Origin: BOKV01 sp041742235
GTDB taxonomy: Bacteria; Pseudomonadota; Alphaproteobacteria; Rhizobiales; Rhizobiaceae
DNA length: 14,261 nt
Assembly: GCA_041742235.1 (NCBI GenBank)
Contig: JBGSJA010000087.1
Span: 1 to 14,261, forward strand
Direction: 5' to 3'
Positions 1-9,783 of the stretch are shown piece after piece. How positions within the stretch are numbered: position 1 is the stretch's first letter; the number at the start of each line of letters is the position of its first letter. The notes under the pieces were generated by a model that was not told the origin of the DNA, did not search any database, and saw nothing but the letters and a program-made list of their open reading frames with translations. The position numbers and the translations under genes are program-made.

Positions 1-252
1 CGGACGGCCGAAAGCCTCGAACCGCTGGCGGGCAAGCTCGAGCCGGCGCGCAATGTCCGCCGTATCGCTTGGGTCGAGCGGCGTCACGCTATTGAGGCGC
101 TTCGAGGGATGGGCGGCCGTCTGGCGGATCGCCCAGGTTCCATCGTAATGGGTTGCGGTGGCTGGAAAGGACCGGAAACTGACCGCCTCTATCCGGCGCA
201 CAACCGCCAGGTCGGCATTGGGCATGCGGTGCTCAGCTTCGATAGTCGCCAT
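1..252 (-). CDS. GNAT-family N-acetyltransferase, 5' part only
   Basis: The first 84 codons of a gene that runs off the left edge of the window. It starts at the ATG at 252, inside the 3' end of argJ (20-nt overlap), so it is probably the next gene of the argJ operon and translated by coupling. A purine-rich AAAGGA lies about 14 nt upstream, rather far; an in-frame ATG at 225 is an alternative start. The visible protein begins MATIEAEHRMPNADLAVVRR and continues with a segment containing the Phe-Arg-Ser-Phe-Pro-Ala-Thr and Tyr-Asp-Gly-Thr-Trp-Ala-Ile-Arg motifs. I recall this from rhizobial GNAT-type acetyltransferases encoded directly after argJ. The acetyl-CoA binding motif would lie beyond the window edge, so the family call rests on N-terminal resemblance and gene order. 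The substrate is unknown. Confidence 0.7.
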   Translation of the reverse strand, partial: MATIEAEHRMPNADLAVVRRIEAVSFRSFPATATHYDGTWAIRQTAAHPSKRLNSVTPLDPSDTADIARRLELARQRFEAFGRP

Positions 253-1465
253 TGATGGCAACATATTCCTTTGTAAGGTCGCAGGTCCATACCCGGGCCT
301 TGCCCTTGCCCAGACCAAGTTCGACGCGGATGGGAACGTATTGGCCGCGCATTACGTTCGTCGCGGCCTCCTCGCTGTAGTTTGGATCGCGCGCGCCATT
401 GTGCGCAACGCGTACATCGCCGAAGGAAATCGACAAAAGGTCGCGGTCGGCAGGTTCGCCGGCCTTGCCCACGGCCATGACCACGCGGCCCCAATTGGCG
501 TCCTCGCCGGCGATCGCGGTCTTGACCAGCGGGGAATTGGCGATCGAAAGCGCAATGCGCCGCGCCGAGCCGGACGAAACCGCGCCGGTCACCGAAACCT
601 CGACGTGCTTGGTCGCCCCTTCGCCGTCGCGCACCACCATCATCGCAAGATCGTGCAGCACCGTTGCCAGCGCCTTGCGGAAAGCCGGGACTCGCGGATC
701 CTTGGCATCCTTCACCGGCTTGACGCCCGGAGCGCCGGCGGAAAACAGCATCAGCGTGTCGCTCGTGGAGGTGTCGCTGTCGACCGTTATGGAATTGAAG
801 GTCGGCTTTACCGCCTTCGACAGCATCGCCTGCAGCAGCGGCGCGCTAACCGGCAGGTCGGTCACCAGGAAGGAGAGCATCGTCGCCATGTCGGGAGCGA
901 TCATGCCCGCGCCCTTGGCGATGCCGTTGATGACGAAGTTGCGTCCGCCCGCCTCGAAGCTTGCCGTGGCAAGCTTGGGATAGGTATCCGTCGTCATGAT
1001 GGCCCGCGCCGTGTCGGCCCAGCCATCTTCCCGCGCCGAGGCCGCGATCGCCTTCAGGTGCGACGCGAAGCCCGTAACGTTCAGTGGCTCTCCGATCACG
1101 CCGGTCGAGGCGATGAACACATCGCTTTTCTTGCAGCCGAAGGCCTCGGCCGCGGCGTCCGCGGTGAGGCGCACGGTTTCGACGCCCTTCTTGCCGGTGA
1201 ATGCGTTGGAATTGCCTGAATTGACGACGACGCAGCGCGCCTTGCCCTTTTCAAGCTGCTTGCGGCACCAGTCCACCGGAGCCGACGAGCATTTCGATCG
1301 GGTGAAGACGCCGGCAGCGGTTGCCGGCCGGTCGAAGACGATCGCCGTCAGGTCCTTGCGGTTCTTGTACTTGATCCCCGCTTCGACGCTGCCCAGACGC
1401 ACGCCGTCGATCGGCGGCACCTCGGCAATCCGTTCCGGCGCAAGCGGCGAAACCTTGGCGCTCAT
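233..1465 (-). CDS. argJ: Glutamate N-acetyltransferase / amino-acid acetyltransferase ArgJ
   Basis: ArgJ (410 aa, normal length) transfers the acetyl group of N-acetylornithine to glutamate, giving ornithine and N-acetylglutamate in the cyclic arginine pathway. Many bacterial ArgJ proteins also use acetyl-CoA, but sequence alone does not show whether this one is bifunctional. The self-cleavage site is clear: KGAGMIAPDMATML around residues 184-197, with the nucleophilic Thr195 after Ala194, where the precursor splits into alpha and beta chains. STGVIGEPL at 120-128 matches the conserved oxyanion-hole region, and NWGRVVMAVGKAG and the terminal AINGDYRS are family hallmarks. The ATG at 1465 is preceded by a G-run and GAAAGC, a good ribosome binding site. 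It lies 26 nt after the parvulin gene and overlaps the GNAT gene by 20 nt, indicating one operon. Expected in the cytoplasm. Confidence 0.97.
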   Translation of the reverse strand: MSAKVSPLAPERIAEVPPIDGVRLGSVEAGIKYKNRKDLTAIVFDRPATAAGVFTRSKCSSAPVDWCRKQLEKGKARCVVVNSGNSNAFTGKKGVETVRLTADAAAEAFGCKKSDVFIASTGVIGEPLNVTGFASHLKAIAASAREDGWADTARAIMTTDTYPKLATASFEAGGRNFVINGIAKGAGMIAPDMATMLSFLVTDLPVSAPLLQAMLSKAVKPTFNSITVDSDTSTSDTLMLFSAGAPGVKPVKDAKDPRVPAFRKALATVLHDLAMMVVRDGEGATKHVEVSVTGAVSSGSARRIALSIANSPLVKTAIAGEDANWGRVVMAVGKAGEPADRDLLSISFGDVRVAHNGARDPNYSEEAATNVMRGQYVPIRVELGLGKGKARVWTCDLTKEYVAINGDYRS

Positions 1466-1491
1466 GCTTTCCCCCCGGCCATGCCTTCAAG

Positions 1492-2373
1492 TCACTGCGG
1501 CTTTTGCAGTTCGTCGAGCTGCGACTTCAACTTCGGGTCGGTCACATCGATGGTGACTTCCTTGCGGGCGTCCTCGACAAGCTTGGCGTATTTTTCGCGC
1601 ACCACGATCTGGCGCACCTGCGTCTCCACGTCCTTGAATTCAGGCGGCTTGACGGCGCGCTCTTCCTCCTTGCGGATCACATGGAAGCCGAACTGGGTCT
1701 GGACCGGCGTCTTGGTGTATTCGCCGATCTTCAACGCCGTCACCGCGGCTTCGAATTCCGGCACCATCTGCCCCTTGCCGAAGAACCCGAGATCACCGCC
1801 ATTGCTGGCCGCCGACGGATCGGTGGACTTTTCCTTGGCAAGCGCGGCGAAGTCCTTGCCGCCTTCGATCTCCTTGATGATCGCCTCGGCTTCTTCCTTC
1901 GTCTTCACGAGAATGTGCATGGCGCGCGTTTCCTGCTCGACGGGCATTGCCGAGATTTCCTTGTCGTACCGCGCCTTGACTTCCTCGTCGGTCACCTTGT
2001 TGAGCGCGTTCTCCTGGAAATACTGGTTGTGCAGGGCACGCTGGCGCAGGAAGTTCATCCGCGCAATGAAGGAAGCCTCCTTTTCGAGGCCGGCGGCCTC
2101 GCCCTTGAGCGCCAGGAGCTTCACGTCGATGAGCGCGTTGAGAATCGCGGCTTTGCGCTGTTCTTCAGGCACTTGCGCGAACTGTTCGGCCAGGTCCGCG
2201 GTGGCCATGGCAAGGTCGCGCTCGGTGATGACGTTGTCGCCGATCTTGGCGACCACGGCTTCATCGGTCTGCGCCAAGGCTGGAACGCCCGAGGCCAGGC
2301 AAAGCGCCAATGCCGTTGCAGCGATCAATCGCAAGGGGCGATACGCGCCTGTGCGCGGATTTTCAGTCTTCAT
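1492..2373 (-). CDS. Secreted parvulin-type peptidyl-prolyl cis-trans isomerase
   Basis: A 293-aa periplasmic foldase of the parvulin (PrsA/SurA-like) class, which should catalyse proline isomerisation in exported proteins. Residues 1-34 form a signal peptide: a basic start, a hydrophobic core at about 15-30, and a type I cleavage site ALA before Gln35. A SurA-like N-terminal helical region with VVAKIGDNVITERDL (40-54) follows. The rotamase domain lies at about 148-235 and shows MHILV (152-156), GGDLGFF (192-198) and QFGFHVI (227-233), all parvulin core motifs. A charged helical tail ends the protein. AAGGA sits 6 nt before the ATG at 2373. It is first in a minus-strand operon with argJ and lies divergent to secA. 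That export context suits the function, but a functional link to ArgJ is not implied. Confidence 0.93.
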   Translation of the reverse strand: MKTENPRTGAYRPLRLIAATALALCLASGVPALAQTDEAVVAKIGDNVITERDLAMATADLAEQFAQVPEEQRKAAILNALIDVKLLALKGEAAGLEKEASFIARMNFLRQRALHNQYFQENALNKVTDEEVKARYDKEISAMPVEQETRAMHILVKTKEEAEAIIKEIEGGKDFAALAKEKSTDPSAASNGGDLGFFGKGQMVPEFEAAVTALKIGEYTKTPVQTQFGFHVIRKEEERAVKPPEFKDVETQVRQIVVREKYAKLVEDARKEVTIDVTDPKLKSQLDELQKPQ

Positions 2374-2621
2374 AACAGGTCCTTCTCCGGAATTTCCGAC
2401 AGCGCGCTGGCGCGGCCGCGATCATGATGCCGTGGCTGGATCGCCCCGGCGCGAGGCGCGCCCGGCGTTGACAAGCCAATTGCCCCCTCTTATCTGTCCG
2501 CAATCCCGGCGTCCAGAACTGTTGCGCCCGAAGGCGGAACTTTAAGGTCACTTCGAACGGCAGATTTCCGGGCCCGCGTCGAGCCGACCGGCGGCGCGCG
2601 GCGCCACATCAGAGAGGCCTC
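2374..2621. other. Divergent intergenic region between the parvulin gene and secA
   Basis: These 248 bases separate two divergently transcribed genes and should hold both promoters. On the plus strand there is a clear candidate promoter at 2468-2496. On the minus strand I could not find a convincing pair of promoter elements for the parvulin-argJ operon. No small ORF with a credible ribosome binding site was seen. The stretch is otherwise G+C-rich with short GGCGC-type self-complementary runs near 2590-2605, in the presumed secA leader. Confidence 0.6.
2468..2496 (+). promoter_or_regulatory. Candidate sigma-70-type promoter of secA
   Basis: A perfect -35 hexamer TTGACA (2468-2473) is followed after 17 nt by TATCTG (2491-2496), a partial -10 match. 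It points towards secA and would start transcription near 2503, leaving a leader of about 120 nt. Seen by eye only; the -10 is weak. Confidence 0.5.
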
Positions 2622-5327
<2,706 letters not shown>

Positions 5328-5329
5328 TC

Positions 5330-5356
5330 ACGCCGGCAAGGGCGTAATATTTATTA
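5330..5356 (+). terminator. Possible weak terminator after secA
   Basis: Just past the secA stop, ACGCC (5330-5334) and GGCGT (5341-5345) can pair around a 6-nt loop. The region that follows is rich in A and T rather than a clean T run. The stem is only 5 bp, so this is a tentative call based on position and shape. Confidence 0.35.
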
Positions 5357-5420
5357 CAATATAACTTATTTTACTTTCAGACCGTTGAATCGGTTTGAAT
5401 TTTCTGTTGTGCACATCCAC

Positions 5421-5450
5421 TGGACAATTCGGTTTATGCCCGACTATACA
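5421..5450 (+). promoter_or_regulatory. Candidate promoter of the methyltransferase-glycosyltransferase pair
   Basis: TGGACA (5421-5426, five of six matches to TTGACA) and TATACA (5445-5450) are 18 nt apart; reading the -10 one base earlier as CTATAC gives 17. Transcription would start near 5457 with a leader of about 25 nt. This would give the cassette its own promoter, independent of secA. Confidence 0.5.
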
Positions 5451-5471
5451 CGGCATGTGCTTTTGTGCCTG

Positions 5472-5476
5472 AAGGA
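5472..5476 (+). promoter_or_regulatory. Ribosome binding site choosing the methyltransferase start
   Basis: AAGGA lies 5 nt before the ATG at 5482. An earlier in-frame ATG at 5476 directly abuts, and partly overlaps, this Shine-Dalgarno sequence and cannot use it well. The later ATG is therefore preferred. Confidence 0.6.
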
Positions 5477-5481
5477 TGGAC

Positions 5482-6258
5482 ATGCGTCAGAAATTCATTC
5501 GATTGATTGCTTCAATCAATAATGTCTTTTATTTGAATAATACAGGCGCGAGCTTGTCCACCATCGGAAAATATCTCAAGGATACGAGGACAACCAAAAG
5601 AATAGGGCGTCAAAGCCCGGGATTCTTTCAGCGTTTCAAACGCGAAACCGCTGGCCTCGACCTTTCAACGAGATGGTTTGACGGGAATATCCTGCTTTGG
5701 AATTTTGTCTTCGACCAATGCAGGATCGACCGAAAGGCGCCGCTCGAAATGCTGGAGATCGGCAGTTGGGAAGGTCTGTCGGCGAATTTTCTGCTGTGGC
5801 AATTCCCTGCTGCCCGTCTCACATGCGTCGATACGTGGGAAGGCGCGGAAGAACACAAGGACGGAACTTGTTCCAGCCAGCATGACCTTGGTTTAATAGA
5901 GGCGCGATTCGACAGCAATTGCCAAAAATTTGCATCGCGAATAACAAAGCTAAAAAAGACATCTTCCCAGTTTTTTGCTAATCATGACAATATTAAATTA
6001 TACGATATTATATATATCGACGGGTCTCATCACTCTTTTGATGTAGTATTCGATGCAGTCAGCGCATCAAAAATTATAAAGGACAACGGTCTTATCATTT
6101 TTGATGATTATCTTTGGAAAAATTACAGTGACAAAATCAAGAACCCTGCGATGGCAATCAACTGGTTCTTGAACGCAACTCGAAAAGAGTTCGAATTGAT
6201 TTACGTTGGAACCCAGGTGGTTGTCCGAAAGACTGGCAACAAGGCGCCGGGAAAATGA
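5482..6258 (+). CDS. Class I SAM-dependent methyltransferase (Methyltransf_24-like)
   Basis: A 258-aa protein (260 if the ATG at 5476 is used). The middle is a Rossmann-type methyltransferase: motif I EIGSWEG at 92-98 for S-adenosylmethionine binding, VDTW at 116-119 ending the next strand, YIDGSHHS at 178-185 and LIIFDDYLW at 204-212. The pattern of an IDG(S)HH segment followed by a DDY segment is typical of the Methyltransf_24 family, often found in sugar and polysaccharide gene clusters. The first 65 residues are basic and not recognised; no signal peptide or membrane segment is evident. It is coupled by ATGA to a glycosyltransferase, so O-methylation of a glycan or its precursor is a fair inference, but the substrate is unknown. 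Base composition is far more A+T-rich than the neighbours, suggesting recent transfer. Confidence 0.85.
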   Translation: MRQKFIRLIASINNVFYLNNTGASLSTIGKYLKDTRTTKRIGRQSPGFFQRFKRETAGLDLSTRWFDGNILLWNFVFDQCRIDRKAPLEMLEIGSWEGLSANFLLWQFPAARLTCVDTWEGAEEHKDGTCSSQHDLGLIEARFDSNCQKFASRITKLKKTSSQFFANHDNIKLYDIIYIDGSHHSFDVVFDAVSASKIIKDNGLIIFDDYLWKNYSDKIKNPAMAINWFLNATRKEFELIYVGTQVVVRKTGNKAPGK

Positions 6259-7100
6259 AACTGTCGATCGTCACTGTATGCAAGGGCCGCCTGCACCATT
6301 TGCGCGAGACCGCGCCGCTCATCGCCGCGCAAAATCCCGACGAACACATCATCGTGGACTATGATTGCCAAGACCATTGCGGCGACTGGGTCAACGCCAA
6401 TATTCCCTCCGCAACGGTGGTTCGCGCCACAGATCCTCGCGGCTTTTGCGTGGCGCGCGGGAGAAACCTTGGCGCTGCAGCGGCAACTGGCGACTGGATT
6501 TTCTTCATTGACGCGGACGTGCTGATCGAACCGGGGCTGATTGAATGGATTCGCGCCAATGCCAGCAAGGGGCACTTCTACAAGAGCCCACCTTTCCCAA
6601 CCGATTCCTACTCTGAAACCGAAGGCAGCTTTGTCTGCACGAAGGAAAATTTCGAGGCCGTAGGCGAGTATGACGAAGCCATCAGGGGTTGGGGACGAGA
6701 GGACACCGAACTGTACTGGCGCCTTGACGAAGTTGCGCAGAGCAAGGTTCTTCCCGAAGGATGTGTCACGACAATCCGCCATTCGGATGGCGAGCGGGCC
6801 AAGGAATATGATTCCGACACATTTACTTCGATAGCTTCGAAGACACTTGCCTATATCAAGATAAAGCGCAAATTGAACAAGTGTTACCCGATCAACAATG
6901 CCCCGACATGTTGCCGCGAGGCCCTGTTTGCGCAGTCAATCGCACAAGAGAAGGATTTCCACGCGCAGACGGGACGTTTGAGAGTGCAAATCCGTTGCCA
7001 GGACTGTGTCGCGGCCGGCGCGCCGAAGAAATTCTTCAACGTCAAATGGGGAAGGCGTTTCTGGTTTTTCGGACCCCAGAGCAGTTCCTGGATCGACTGA
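6255..7100 (+). CDS. Glycosyltransferase, GT-A fold, beta-1,4-galactosyltransferase-like
   Basis: A 281-aa inverting-type GT-A glycosyltransferase, expected to move a sugar from a nucleotide sugar to an acceptor. The N-terminus MKLSIVTVCKGRLHHLRET is a typical family 2 nucleotide-binding start. FFIDADVL (83-90) carries the metal-binding Asp86-Ala-Asp88. GWGREDTELYWRL (145-157) strongly recalls the WGWGGEDDD element of animal beta-1,4-galactosyltransferases, and His176 in IRHSDGE may be the third metal ligand as in that family. The tail (about 205-281) is Cys-rich and basic, with no membrane segment. The ATG overlaps the methyltransferase stop as ATGA, with CGGGAAA before it, so the two are translationally coupled. 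Its G+C is intermediate. The sugar and acceptor cannot be read from sequence; a role in lipopolysaccharide, capsule or another surface glycan is inferred from the pairing. Confidence 0.85.
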   Translation: MKLSIVTVCKGRLHHLRETAPLIAAQNPDEHIIVDYDCQDHCGDWVNANIPSATVVRATDPRGFCVARGRNLGAAAATGDWIFFIDADVLIEPGLIEWIRANASKGHFYKSPPFPTDSYSETEGSFVCTKENFEAVGEYDEAIRGWGREDTELYWRLDEVAQSKVLPEGCVTTIRHSDGERAKEYDSDTFTSIASKTLAYIKIKRKLNKCYPINNAPTCCREALFAQSIAQEKDFHAQTGRLRVQIRCQDCVAAGAPKKFFNVKWGRRFWFFGPQSSSWID

Positions 7101-7104
7101 CAGG

Positions 7105-7124
7105 TCAGGCGCCCGCCCGCCTGG
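7105..7124. repeat. Inverted repeat at the convergent gene junction
   Basis: CAGGCG (7106-7111) pairs with CGCCTG (7118-7123) around a 6-nt loop, overlapping the MFS stop codon. Only 4 nt separate the two convergent genes here. The hairpin could slow polymerase from either side, but it has no adjacent T run and may simply be G+C-rich coding sequence. Confidence 0.3.
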
Positions 7125-8331
7125 CGATGATCGTGACCGCAAGCAGGGCAACGGCGGAAAACAGCGCTGCAGCAAGGATCGCCTCGACCGCAAACACGGC
7201 GCCGGCACGCTCGAACAGGTATGCGGTGATGAATGGTCCGGTCGCGGAAACCACCAGTCGCACCGAATTGATCTTGCCCGTCAGCGCGCCGTAGCCGCGG
7301 CGGCCGAAAAGCTCGAGCGGCAGCACGCCGCGGATGATGAAGCTCAGGCCCTGCCCGGCCCCGAACACGATTGCAAAGACCAGCGCCGCGGCAAGCATTG
7401 GCGCGCCCGCAATCAGCACGGCAAGGGCAAGCGGCAGCGCGACAGCCGAGGCAATGGACGCGGCGTGAATTGACGTTCGTCCAGATGCAGCGAATTCGAC
7501 CACGCGCGCTGCAACCTGGGAAGGGCCGATCACCGCGCCGATGAGCGCGGCCGACGCGCCAAGGCCCAGCCCTCCCAATATCCCGATGAGGTGGAGGTGG
7601 ACTGACGAGATCACGAAGGCATTGGCTGCAAAACCCGCCAGCAACAGCATGAATACGCGCCCTCTCAGCGCCTGCGGCAGCGTTCCGTCCTCGATGGCCG
7701 TGGGCGCGGGTTCAGCGGCGGCCGCCTTTGATCCGGCCCTGAACTGCCGCCAGAGCCAGAAGTGGATCGGAAAATTGATAAAGATGTGCAGGCCGGCATA
7801 GACGAGGTACACGCCCCGCCAGTCCATCAGCGTAGCGAGGTATTGGGTCAGCGGCCAGAATATGGTCGAGGCAAACCCGGCCATGAAGGTAATGCCGGTG
7901 ATCGTGCGGCGCGCCTGGCCGGAAGGCGCCAGATGCGCGGCAACGACAAAGGCTGCTTCATAGAGCGCAAGGACGGACGCTACCTCCACCGCAACCAGCA
8001 GGATGGCGAATGCAACGGTACCGGGCGTCAGCGCCCACAGGACGAGGGCCGCGGCGCAGACAACTGATCCAGCCGCCATGACCTTGGCCGGCTCGTGACG
8101 GTCGAACAGACGCCCCGCGGACGGGGCAACAATCCCGCCGGCAAGCAAGGCAATCGAGAAAAGGCCGTAGACCGCCGTCAGGCTCAGCCCGGCATCGGCT
8201 GCCATCTTCGGGGCCAGCACGCCAAAGGCGTAGTAGAGCGTGCCGTAGCCAATCGTCTGCGTGACGCCGAGGGCAGCAGCGACCATGAAAACGCGAGCGC
8301 CTGGACCTGCGCCCCACGGCAGCACCGTCAT
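7105..8331 (-). CDS. Major facilitator superfamily (MFS) transporter
   Basis: A 408-aa polytopic inner-membrane protein with about twelve hydrophobic segments in two halves, split by a polar Ala/Pro-rich loop around 197-227. GRLFDRHEPAKV at 73-84 fits the MFS motif A between helices 2 and 3, and a related element LFGRRGYGALTGK occurs in the second half. Such proteins exchange small molecules using ion gradients; the sequence does not reveal substrate or direction. The N-terminal half (YGTLYYAFGVLAPKMAADAG) resembles monocarboxylate/oxalate-type MFS proteins, which is only a weak hint. Its ATG at 8331 overlaps the stop of the upstream helix-hairpin-helix gene as ATGA, with GGGAG very close before it, so translation is probably coupled. 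It converges on the glycosyltransferase gene with a 4-nt gap. Confidence 0.92.
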   Translation of the reverse strand: MTVLPWGAGPGARVFMVAAALGVTQTIGYGTLYYAFGVLAPKMAADAGLSLTAVYGLFSIALLAGGIVAPSAGRLFDRHEPAKVMAAGSVVCAAALVLWALTPGTVAFAILLVAVEVASVLALYEAAFVVAAHLAPSGQARRTITGITFMAGFASTIFWPLTQYLATLMDWRGVYLVYAGLHIFINFPIHFWLWRQFRAGSKAAAAEPAPTAIEDGTLPQALRGRVFMLLLAGFAANAFVISSVHLHLIGILGGLGLGASAALIGAVIGPSQVAARVVEFAASGRTSIHAASIASAVALPLALAVLIAGAPMLAAALVFAIVFGAGQGLSFIIRGVLPLELFGRRGYGALTGKINSVRLVVSATGPFITAYLFERAGAVFAVEAILAAALFSAVALLAVTIIARRAGA

Positions 8332-8564
8332 TCTCCCACGCCGCCGTCAGCCAGTGAAATCAGGTTCTGAAGCGCCTTCACGCCCTGCGCGTTGATGTGC
8401 CGATGCCCCAGTTCGATATTGATCCGCATCGCGATTTCACGGGCGTTGGCGCCGCGAAGGTCATCCAGCCGTTCTATTCCGATACATTCAAGAAAGGAGA
8501 TCATTTTCGGCCCGATGGAATGCGCGCGCATCATGCGCATTCGCTCGCCGGGCGCAATACCCAT
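8328..8564 (-). CDS. Small helix-hairpin-helix protein of unknown role
   Basis: A 78-aa soluble protein. The core is IGPKMISFLECIGIERLDDL (about 17-36), which has the shape of a helix-hairpin-helix: a Gly-Pro turn, a helix, then a Gly-Ile turn and a second helix. A helical tail with AREIAMRINIELG follows. It resembles the single-HhH modules in the TfoX C-terminal domain and Cdd1-like proteins, which bind DNA or protein, but I cannot assign it to a named family with certainty. It starts 6 nt after the stop of the transpeptidase gene and shares ATGA with the MFS gene, so it is in the middle of a compact operon. The ATG at 8564 has only ACGGA directly before it; in-frame ATGs at 8540, 8534 and 8531 are alternative starts. 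No obvious link to its neighbours. Confidence 0.75.
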   Translation of the reverse strand: MGIAPGERMRMMRAHSIGPKMISFLECIGIERLDDLRGANAREIAMRINIELGHRHINAQGVKALQNLISLADGGVGE

Positions 8565-8570
8565 TTCCGT

Positions 8571-9728
8571 TCAAAGTCCGTTGGCGGTGGCCACCGGTTT
8601 TTGCGCAGGCGCCGGACCTTCCTGCGCGGGTACATCGCCCGCTTTCGGCGCGGGTGTCGGCACCGGAACCTGCACCGGCGCGGCAATCGCGGCTTGCGTG
8701 GCGGCCGGAGCGGGTTGACCGGGTACCGATGCCGTCGTGACGGGAACGGCCGGCGCGGCCGGAACAGGCATTTCCGCCGGCTTGAGCGAAGCGTTCAGCG
8801 GCGCCTCGAACTTGCGTCCGGCAAAGGCTTCCTTGACGGCCTTGTTCTTCAGCGCTTTCTGGAAAACCTCGTCCTCCTTGGTGATCAGCTTGCCGTAGGC
8901 GAGCGCAAGCGAGGGCGGAACTGTGGGAACCGGGCAAGCCTCGGCGGGCTTGAACGCCTTTTCTTCTTCCGCGAGGCGATTGAACACATAGCGCTTGTCG
9001 CACACATCCACCTTTGGCGGCATGCGCGTGATCTCGAAATGATCGTAGCCTTCCTTGAGCATTTTCCAGAAATCAAAATGCTCGTTGCCCTGGTGCTCGG
9101 CCATGTTCTGGGCGGTCATGCGGAACGGAAACGCCTGGACCTGGAACGATTTCTGGCCACCTTCGAATGCTTCGCGGGCAAGCGCGAAAATCTCGGCGAT
9201 GCGCTCGTCGGTCATCGAATAGCATCCCGCGGATGAGCAGGCGCCATGCACCATCAGATGCGTGCCGGTCCGGCCATGGGCGCGGTCGAAGCTGTTGGGG
9301 AAACCGAGGTTGAAGGCGAGGTAGTATTCGGACTTCGGGTTCATCTGCCACGGATTGATCGTGTAGAACCCTTCCGGCGCCTGCCGGTCGCCTTCCATGA
9401 ACTTAGGCCCGAGCTTGCCGGACCATTTGCAGATCTCGTATTCCTTCAGCAGGTCGTATCGGCCCGTATTGGTCGCCTTCCAGACCTCGACAACGTTTTC
9501 CTGCTTGAAGATGCGGACCATGATCGGCGAGGCCGAGGTCATGCCCTTGGTCTTCATGGTCTTGACGACATCCGGTGGCAGCGGTTTTTCAGCCTTCGGG
9601 AAGAAATCGTCAATTCCGCCCTGTCCCTGGCAACCCGCAAGCGCAAGCGCGCTCGCCAAGGCGGCCGCTGACAAAAAAGCGCGAAGGTTTCCGATCAAGG
9701 AGCGCATGTTTCCCGCAATATGCCGCAT
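8571..9728 (-). CDS. L,D-transpeptidase-family (YkuD, YafK-like) lipoprotein
   Basis: A 385-aa envelope protein. The first 32 residues are a lipoprotein signal peptide with the lipobox LAGC, so Cys33 should be lipidated. The YkuD catalytic domain spans about 65-205 and shows HLMVHGACSSAGCYSMT (157-173), with His161 and the catalytic Cys169. Enzymes of this fold form or cut cross-links to diaminopimelate in peptidoglycan. The closest subtype I recognise is YafK/DpaA, which in E. coli removes the Lpp lipoprotein from murein; that activity here is inferred. The last 75 or so residues are a Pro/Ala/Val-rich low-complexity tail that may be a flexible wall spacer. A second start at the ATG at 9707, with GCGGGAA before it, would give a shorter, cleaner signal peptide. 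It is first in a unit with the HhH and MFS genes and lies 96 nt after accA. Confidence 0.9.
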   Translation of the reverse strand: MRHIAGNMRSLIGNLRAFLSAAALASALALAGCQGQGGIDDFFPKAEKPLPPDVVKTMKTKGMTSASPIMVRIFKQENVVEVWKATNTGRYDLLKEYEICKWSGKLGPKFMEGDRQAPEGFYTINPWQMNPKSEYYLAFNLGFPNSFDRAHGRTGTHLMVHGACSSAGCYSMTDERIAEIFALAREAFEGGQKSFQVQAFPFRMTAQNMAEHQGNEHFDFWKMLKEGYDHFEITRMPPKVDVCDKRYVFNRLAEEEKAFKPAEACPVPTVPPSLALAYGKLITKEDEVFQKALKNKAVKEAFAGRKFEAPLNASLKPAEMPVPAAPAVPVTTASVPGQPAPAATQAAIAAPVQVPVPTPAPKAGDVPAQEGPAPAQKPVATANGL

Positions 9729-9783
9729 GGCTTCTTCTAATGCCTACCGGAGGCAGATTTACAAGCCGTTACCCATAAAGTCA

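Larger units (their letters stand above)
5341..6258. other. AT-rich segment, probable horizontally acquired DNA
   Basis: By hand count, G+C is 17 of 60 in 5341-5400, 23 of 60 in 5521-5580 and 22 of 60 in 6001-6060. The flanking secA and MFS genes are visibly G+C-rich. The drop begins just after the secA stop and fades around the start of the glycosyltransferase gene. No transposase, integrase, inverted repeats or target-site duplication were seen at the edges, so the mechanism of entry is unknown. Confidence 0.65.

Noticed and set aside
158..1219. Long plus-strand open frame opposite argJ
   Set aside because: It lies wholly antisense to argJ, has Arg/His-rich composition typical of a shadow frame in G+C-rich DNA, and no credible domain or start context.
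2299..2310. Leu-Ala-Leu-Cys in the parvulin signal peptide as a lipobox
   Set aside because: Leu before Cys is not accepted in a normal lipobox, and a good type I site (ALA before Gln35) follows.
5380..5392. CCG...CGG inverted repeat before T-rich sequence as a terminator
   Set aside because: Only 3-4 pairs in the stem; too weak to call separately.
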